NCBI GenBank assembly: GCA_021234155.1
Contig: JAJEKV010000297.1
Location: 312,001-376,000, forward strand
From: Isoetes taiwanensis
Taxonomy: Eukaryota; Streptophyta; Lycopodiopsida; Isoetales; Isoetaceae
Length of the DNA: 64,000 nt
Reading direction: 5' to 3'
Positions 57,480 to 64,000 of this stretch are shown piece after piece; the first letter of the stretch is position 1; the number at the start of each line of letters is the position of its first letter. The notes below the pieces were generated by a model. That model searched no databases. It was not told where the DNA came from and saw only the letters and a list, made by a program, of their open reading frames with translations. Position numbers and translations under genes: made by a program.

Positions 57480-58267
57480 TTAGTTTTAAGTTCCGCTCAT
57501 GTCTTCTAGTTAGTAGAGCACATGTGCGGAATCTTTGAACGATGGGGCAATGATGGGATATGCCTTTAAGGCATTCTCTAGGCCAACATGCACCAGAGGT
57601 GCCATATGACCAATAGGGTCAGCGCGAGAGAGAAAAGCATGGTGCGCGATGATGGGACATCGGTCCGATGCTCCCTATGCCACGTCGCGCTGGTTCGCAC
57701 ACCGGCCATAGGGGGTCATGGTGAAGGTCAAAGTGATCATGTGCGATGATGGGATCGCGGAGACGTCCCTAGCTTAAAAACCCTTGGGGCATGATGCTAG
57801 GGTATTGGGCACCGGTAATCGAAGTACAAAGGTAGCATCTTTGATCATGGGCGGCGATGGGATCATCTTAAATGGTCCTTAAGCTCAAACCGGAAGGGCC
57901 ATGATCGAAAGTGCAAAGGTATTGGTAAGGGGTGGTCCCCTAAAACCACAAACTTATTAATTAAACTAACGTAATGTGCCCCGGCGTGAAAGTGAGAAGT
58001 GAGCATCGAGGTGGGGCGACACGAGAAGACGGGGAACCATAATTTAGATTATGAACCCTAATAACTCTTATAATAATATTTTGAATTATTGTAAGAAGTA
58101 AACTTGTTAAGGCTATATAATTTCAGATAAGTATAAACATAGCCTAAATTTTGACATTTAACTCTTTAATAGGAAGTTGATCGTTTAAATTTAAAAGCAT
58201 GTCTTGTGTTGTTTTGCGTGATAGAGTAGGCTCGTCACCTTAGCTAAATCTTTGGGGACATTGTCCC
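57480..58267 (+). other. Gypsy-2 3' leader with recurring GATGATGGGA motif
   Basis: Non-coding. GCGATGATGGGA or close variants occur near 57540, 57645, 57745 and 57860, roughly every 105 bp and often next to a GATC-containing word, suggesting decayed tandem units. 58030-58200 is AT-rich. It ends in the polypurine tract. Confidence 0.5.
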
Positions 58268-58277
58268 AGGGGGAGAA
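58268..58277 (+). other. Gypsy-2 polypurine tract
   Basis: AGGGGGAGAA immediately before the LTR start TGACG. This is the standard plus-strand primer position. Confidence 0.85.
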
Positions 58278-59889
58278 TGACGCCTGTAGGAATATACGCT
58301 ATAAACACGATATTCTGGACTGTTACCATACAAGTCTACCTAGGTAGCCTTGTATGCCTTAGAAAGTGGCAGGTGCACATCTAAGTTAATGGTTTAACTT
58401 TAGATAACCTTTATGGGCCCATTTCACATGGCCTTATCCTATTGGGCAACCGCCACACGGCCTCATCTAGTGGTGCCACTGGCATCCCATGTGGACCCAC
58501 ACCTATATTGGCTCTAACCCTAACCCTAGACCCCTTTCCCCGACCTAGTACCATCCTGCCCACGTGCCAAACCCCGCTTTTGAGGCATCGTTCGTTATAG
58601 CCTAGCACTGGAGCAAAGACCCACGGAAGGTGCGCATGATCGTTGAGGGAGTAAGCCTTCGACCCACGCCAAGGAACATGGAGATGCCAGGGATGGGAGG
58701 AAGCGCCGGAGGGAGGTAGGTTGAGTAGAGTTCATGTTAGTTCACCTGGAGGTTAGCACTTCGGATGGGTTGGTATTTCGTGTCCAGAGTAGAGCCACCC
58801 TAGAACCTTTGTTGAACATCTTGAACCTAATCAAGGAACCCTAATTAGTTAGATAGGTATGATTAGGTTAAGATGTTCATATGATATTGATCATGATGTG
58901 ATGTATGTGATGTTTGGTTGATCATGTTGCTCCTCTTGTATTGGGAAGGGGTAGAGACCTAGGGCCATATGTAGTATGCTCCTAGAGTAGACCCCTTTAG
59001 TTCCTATTCGCTATGCTTTGTGCATAGGAACCCACGGACTATGGAAGCTATGATGTGACTCATCACTACACAACGGGCTAGAGGCAAGATGGGAGGGGAT
59101 CCCCGCCAAGTGGGGGCTGGGGGGATCCCATAGTGGGCTAGGCTTATGGTCGGGTCACTGTGTGGGCCGAGCATGGGTCCGACACCTCGGGAAGCGATGG
59201 TGTCGCCCCTGCCTCCCTCAAGAGTTGCAAGTGTCAGCTTGGCTCTTGTTTTGGGGGTTCAGTCACCCAACGAATCGTGTGTCGCCACGATTCTCTACGC
59301 CGTGGAGCCTCCTGGCAGACCCCGAGAAGGGGAGATGCAACCCTTCCTACCTTGAACCGGATAGGGAGATGCAACCTGGAGTAGTCCCCTTACGGTGATG
59401 CCATGGGATTGCGTGATCCGAAGGTTAGAGTCATACCGGGGCAGATCTAGCCCATCCGCTTAAAGCATGCAATGAGGGGCGGATGGAGTGGTCAACCCTA
59501 GCCATTGTCTTATGCCAGCCCGCCATTGTTATGACTGACTGGTCAGCTCTATCTAAAGAGACCTATCAAATGTCCTACCTCCACGAGTCCGAGCCATGGG
59601 TAGGAGCTCTCATGTTTTTATGGCATATGATTATGTTCTTTGCACCTCCGATATGTGGATGAGCTACCCTTAGAGGTAGTATGTTGTATTGTATTGCTAG
59701 TCCCCGACGATGTTTGTGCTTCATTTGTGATAGGAGCCCATAGGGAAGGGGCCATAAACACCTTCAGTGTCCCCTTCCGCACCTCGATCATCTCGGAGTG
59801 CGGGATGGGCGAGGGCCCTTGGGTTGAAGGACCAGGATGGGGATTTCTGGGGTGTCTGCGGTACGGCACGTATATTTAGCAGGAGCGTC
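58278..59889 (+). repeat. Gypsy-2 3' LTR
   Basis: Matches 46786-48421. It is about 24 bp shorter because of many 1-3 bp deletions. The final A of CGTCA seems lost before the GACAG flank. Confidence 0.92.
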
Positions 59890-60079
59890 GACAGAGACAT
59901 TTGTTGGCACAGAGTGGGACCAAATTTTGCAAGAACCATATATATCATCCTAATTGCCGCTTGAGACTATATTCTTTGTTAGAAATGTCCAAATTCGGTG
60001 GCCTTGAGCTACTTAACTCTCCATCTGTGTTAAAAGATCCGCACAGATCCAAGTCTCTAGTTTGCACAAATTGGTTTGG

Positions 60080-61008
60080 AGCATCTCAGAGCCCAATCCG
60101 TTGAGGCTTTTTAAAGGTAAAGTTGTAAACATTGTTGAAGAAGAATTTTTGCTGCCGAAATGTTGCCAAAGCTGCCAGATGACTTGGGCGAACTTAGTTC
60201 CCGTCCTATCATCATCATTTGTCAAGAAGCTTATTTCTATGGCATTGGGACGGATTACGATCGTGAAAATGAAATGGCAGCAAGTCCTCGTGGTCGGCAT
60301 TGTACAATGACCGACCACTCAATAACTTTCCAAGGTTTCATGGCTGCTTGAAGAGCTATTTGTCGACCCTTTCAAGCTGAAATTGTTGAATGCAAATGGA
60401 GAGGCAATACACCTAACCAATTGGAGGAAGTAAAGAAAGAAAATAGATAATCTATTAAAAGAATATGTTAAAAATGGCTTACTACACGTACCACCCATTT
60501 GAATATGTTGAATATGTTGTTGTGAAGAAGGCGTTAACATTGGCTATGGGAAAACAAAAAATGCCCCTAATTTTATCTTTACTACAGGAATATTATGAGG
60601 AAGACCTTATTACATCAAATCGCTTGTCCAAAGGTTTTCAAAGAGTTTCGATGCTTTGGAAGATCTGGCCCTTGACATACCTAAAGCAATTGTTTAAGCT
60701 ATTGTTTAATTCTCCTATTTCCAAAGGCCATTTTATATGGTTGGCTGGCTTCTAGCATGTGCCTTACGAATCAAAGATCTTCGGATGTTGTGGCACACAT
60801 TTTAAACGTAAAGCAATAACAATCATACAAAAACTTTTCCGGTCCGATGATATTTCGGTCATTCAAAGCTTAGAGGACGGCTGCCGCTCAGATTTTCATG
60901 CGACTTTTGTGAAAAGGCTTGTCATGTTAGCTATGGATAGGAAGAATCGAGAGAAAGAGATGGCATCAGTTCTTTTATCGCCTGTGCATGCGAAGTTATT
61001 CCAATAGA
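60080..61008 (+). pseudogene. MA3-domain (MRF-type) gene relic
   Basis: Three MA3-like repeats can be read. First, about 60105-60310: FKGKVVNIVEEEF then FVKKLISMALGR. Second, about 60380-60720: LEEVKKKIDNLLKEYV-like sequence (one frame change), then VVKKALTLAMGKQKMPLILS, LQEYYEEDLITSNRLSKGFQ and a LALDIPKA-like end. Third, 60779-61006: RKAITIIQKLFRSDD, VIQSLEDG, then FVKRLVMLAMDRKNREKEMA and SVLLSP. This is the plan of plant MRF (PDCD4-like) translation regulators, which bind eIF4A through MA3 repeats and have four of them. No introns are seen between repeats, so a processed copy is possible. Several frameshifts show it is dead. Gypsy-2 lies directly upstream. Confidence 0.75.
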
Positions 61009-64000
61009 TCAAATTGGTAAGGCCTTCACTATGCTTCTTGTCCCCACGTTGTTGTATGTAAGAATGCAATTTTGATCATCCTTTACTTAATAGAGGACAT
61101 ACCATCTACACTCCCATTGCGATTTAATGTGCAGTTTTGCGAGTAGAATTTGCAATTCAAAGCTCACTCTGTCATTTTCATTGGCTAGGGTAGCTGTGGC
61201 ATGTTAACTTATATCTCTCAAGCTACCACTTTTTGGTATGGATGTTTATGATTGTAAACAAGTCAAGAGATTTGTGCAATTTCTTGCATTTTGTGTGCAA
61301 TTTTTGTTGCCAATTTCTGATCCAAATTTTAGCATTTATTTAAGACATGGAATGTCAATGGACTGTATTCTATACATACGCATTGCAAGTAACTATGCAT
61401 TAGAGATGATGCAACCCATAGATTGAAGATGCACAAATTTGTAGGAACCGGATCTACATGATAGAATTGCAAAGCAGTAGAATTAGCAAAGCAGTTTGTA
61501 GGTATACCATGTATCATCTACCAAGTTAGATCAGCTCTTGGCCATTAATGGCTAGGAAACCGGTGATGGTATGGTTGATTCATGTAATCTATGTTCCATA
61601 CATAGATTTTATGTTAATTTGTATTTATTTTATTCCATATTAATGTGTCATAAACATGCCGCTCTATGATCCGGAGATTCACGTCCTAGCACTAAGGCTT
61701 CATGCAATTCAAGAAACATAATATGTGCCGATCAAACTTAAACTTTGTTTACTTAATATAGCATTGTCATTCCCTTGAAAAGGGAAATGAATTAAATTTA
61801 TTATCCACATCTCAGCTTTACAAAGACTAATACATAGAATGGAGTAGTTTCTTTCCCTGCATTTGAGTCTACACTATTAAAATTCTTTTTGATAAGTAGT
61901 ATCTTCCTTGCACACCATAACTTGATGAGTTTACACTCGCCTATTAAATATGTTACAAAGAGGGACAAAATAGCCCCTCCATCAATACATATATAAGGCA
62001 AGATCATTGCGGAAGGTAATATTTTTGCCCCAGAAAAGCGCAGAGAACGACATCGTTCTTTTGAAAAAGAAAAGAAAAAAAGGGAACGCCCTTTCTCTTT
62101 GCTTTTGCATAACCAAATTCTCAAGTAGAAAGGGGCAATCCACCGCCAATTCCTCGCCCACCAATAGGTTTTTTTTCCTTTCGCTTCCTGTAAGCACATT
62201 TATTCGCCTTTCTTCCTTTTCTCGCTAAACTCCATAAACCATAGCGATCAAGGTTGTTTTCCTTTAATGATCAATAAATATTTCCTCCTAGATCTCCTCC
62301 TAAAACATGCAATGTATGCTATTCGACTGAAGATGGTCACATAAATTTTTGTAATGTATAATTATGGCATACTATGTAATAGCTTCACAATGTATAAATT
62401 TGAAGTGAAAAGGGCAGTACAACCAAACTTATGATTGCTCAATAAAACTCATACCAAACTAGGACGGTAAAATTCATAGCCAAATGCACACCTTTTACGG
62501 GGATCAATGTTATAGAAGCTCCCTTAAATAGTACACACTTAACTTTACAAACAAATAATATACATAACAAACAATAGAGCAAAAAGCAAACATAACAATT
62601 TCTAACTACGGTGGTGTCTTTTGGTGAGTGATTGCAAAGTTACCATGGCCCTTTTCAAAGATGTTGGCCATCGATTGGAAAAACAAAGAGGTTTGAACGT
62701 TTACACAAGTCGGAAAAACAAAAGAGGTTTAAAACATTTACGCATTCTCAAGTTATGCCTAGCAACATCGGTTCATAACTATACAATTAAAACTTTAACA
62801 ACATTTTCGATGTATGCCCATGTCCTCAAACAATACGGCCATGCATTATTCAACATAAGTTCGATTATACCCTTCAATACAACCTTATACAAATTATCAT
62901 TGACCATAGCTATATTGTTCTAACACAAGTTGTAGATCTTGTAATTTACTCCATATGGCCACCATATGGTTCTACAAGTTTTAGAAAGTCAAAGTTTATA
63001 TAGAAATTTGGATACCAGCAAGAAGAGGTATGCACACAAAAATCTTTTTTTACTTAATGCTTAGTGATGTCTTTAAACTCATCGGCTCAGCATAGGTTGT
63101 CGTGATTGAAGAATGTGATGCTTAAACCCTTCATAAGCCAAGCATTTCTTTGAACCGCTTGAACCACAAACCGATTGTAAGAACATGCTACGGGTCTAGT
63201 TTAATTTAAATATAGATTGCAAAAACATGACTTTACCTGCTATATTTAGGCCACTCCACCCTTCCACCACATGGAGGCAAGCAGTCATGCACCTCTGAAA
63301 GTGTCTTCAACTTTTATTGGGCTGGTAGCATGTGAAATATTTGATTTTTGCATCCTACAATAGTTCCCGTACATGTTCACAAATGGCATTTCAACAACAA
63401 CTATGTCTATTTCTATAATGTACCAATTCTGGCTGTGGATGTGGAAATTTAGAATAAACTCGTGGCCTCCTCCAAAGATCAACAATAGGCAAAGCATTTG
63501 TATGTATATCATGTTCGAACCCGACCGCTTTTAGCTTAAGATAAAAATTATGGACTGACTTCTGCATAAATTTTGATTGCTTATAGAGTTCAAGGTCCCG
63601 GCATCCCAACAAACATATATAGTCACCTGTTTATAAGCCCTTACAATGGGAAGTTTCTCCATACAAATCTCAATCCTCCTTCAAGCTTCCTAATCAAATT
63701 GCACTTTCTATTTAATATATAACGTAGCATATTCTATTCCTCAACCCTCCAGCCCTAGGGTTTGCCCTTCTATTAACCCAAAACGATGTGTAAAACAAAA
63801 CCAAGACGCACTATGTAGCTTTTGGCCGCCGACCGCCATGAAGACATATATCCACCGAGATCGGTACACGCATGGCCTTCTAGGCTATTGATGGGCATGA
63901 AAGACTTATTTACAAATGGCCATGCCACAATTACGACTGTCAATAGACATGGAATGCACACAGGACCTTAAAAAACTTCGAGACAATGAAATGCAACAAT
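61009..64000. other. AT-rich stretch without recognised genes
   Basis: About 3 kb with no domain-bearing ORF. The longest ORF (61801-62199, minus, 132 codons, with LFVTYLIGECKLIKLWCARK) is unassigned and Cys/Lys-rich. It looks more like a decayed exon or 3' region of a retroelement than noise, but I cannot support a name. Minus ORFs near 63285-63612 and 63773-63961 are also unassigned. Confidence 0.4.

Larger units (their letters stand above)
46786..59889 (+). mobile_element. Gypsy-2: chromovirus-type LTR retrotransposon with an H3-like ORF
   Basis: 13.1 kb, with LTRs at 46786-48421 and 58278-59889, a PBS at 48425-48436, a PPT at 58268-58277 and flanking GACTG/GACAG (46781-46785, 59890-59894) as a probable 5-bp target duplication with one change. 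Coding order is H3-like ORF, unknown ORF2, gag, protease, RT, RNase H, integrase, chromodomain. Pol order is Ty3/Gypsy. The two LTRs differ by many transitions at CG sites and by small indels, so the insertion is not recent. Placing extra ORFs between PBS and gag is unusual, and an H3-like one more so. Confidence 0.92.

Overview
This is repeat-rich nuclear DNA from a land plant. It carries plant-type chromovirus (Ty3/Gypsy), Copia, Mutator (MULE), Helitron-like and LINE remains, GT-AG introns of 65-160 nt, and a relic of a plant MA3-domain (MRF-type) gene. The density of nested transposons and the absence of any intact host gene suggest a large genome. I cannot fix the species. The LINE reverse transcriptase block GCPLSPTLFGLYID hints at a non-flowering plant (fern, lycophyte, gymnosperm or alga-like lineage), but this is only an impression.

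Layout. 0.1-1.4 kb: broken Myb/SANT-like gene (minus). 1.74-6.07 kb: Gypsy-1, a gag-less Ty3/Gypsy element (minus) whose LTRs carry expanded CT microsatellites, with a 545-bp foldback MITE inside its integrase. 7.04-18.14 kb: an 11.1-kb MULE with about 250-295-bp terminal inverted repeats, a MURA/FAR1-type transposase (plus), an intron-containing Ulp1 (C48) SUMO-protease-like gene (minus), and two large tandem arrays in opposite orientation. 18.1-25.7 kb: mostly unassigned DNA with a small MITE, a 1.45-kb array of a 10-bp GAATCT motif, and a hypothetical minus-strand gene relic. 25.9-28.2 kb and 37.05-43.57 kb: two inverted copies (A and B) of one non-coding element, both flanked by the 6-bp repeat AATATG. 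Copy B sits inside a Copia RNase H region and is itself split by a 5-kb GC-rich LINE. 29.3-36.8 kb: LINE 3' end with a nested retroposon, Helitron-type 3' ends, and eroded exons, one RPA-like. 44.2-46.8 kb: Copia LTR, Helitron-type 3' ends and a degenerate array.

The most interesting part is 46.79-59.89 kb: Gypsy-2, a 13.1-kb chromodomain-bearing Ty3/Gypsy element with 1.6-kb LTRs, tRNA-iMet-type PBS, PPT and a 5-bp target duplication. Between the PBS and gag it carries a histone H3-like reading frame. Its first residues are ARTKQT-Y-RKTS, close to the H3 tail, and its C-terminus is a recognisable H3 histone fold ([22 protein letters not shown]). A second ORF of unknown family follows, separated by a pair of GC-rich hairpin repeats. 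The integrase ends in a chromodomain-like segment, so one element appears to encode both an H3-like protein and a potential reader of H3. Gypsy-2 sits just upstream of the MA3-domain gene relic (60.08-61.01 kb).

Nearly every coding stretch is broken by small indels. Some may be true decay and some may be consensus errors of a long-read assembly. I have described the breaks but not repaired any element protein.
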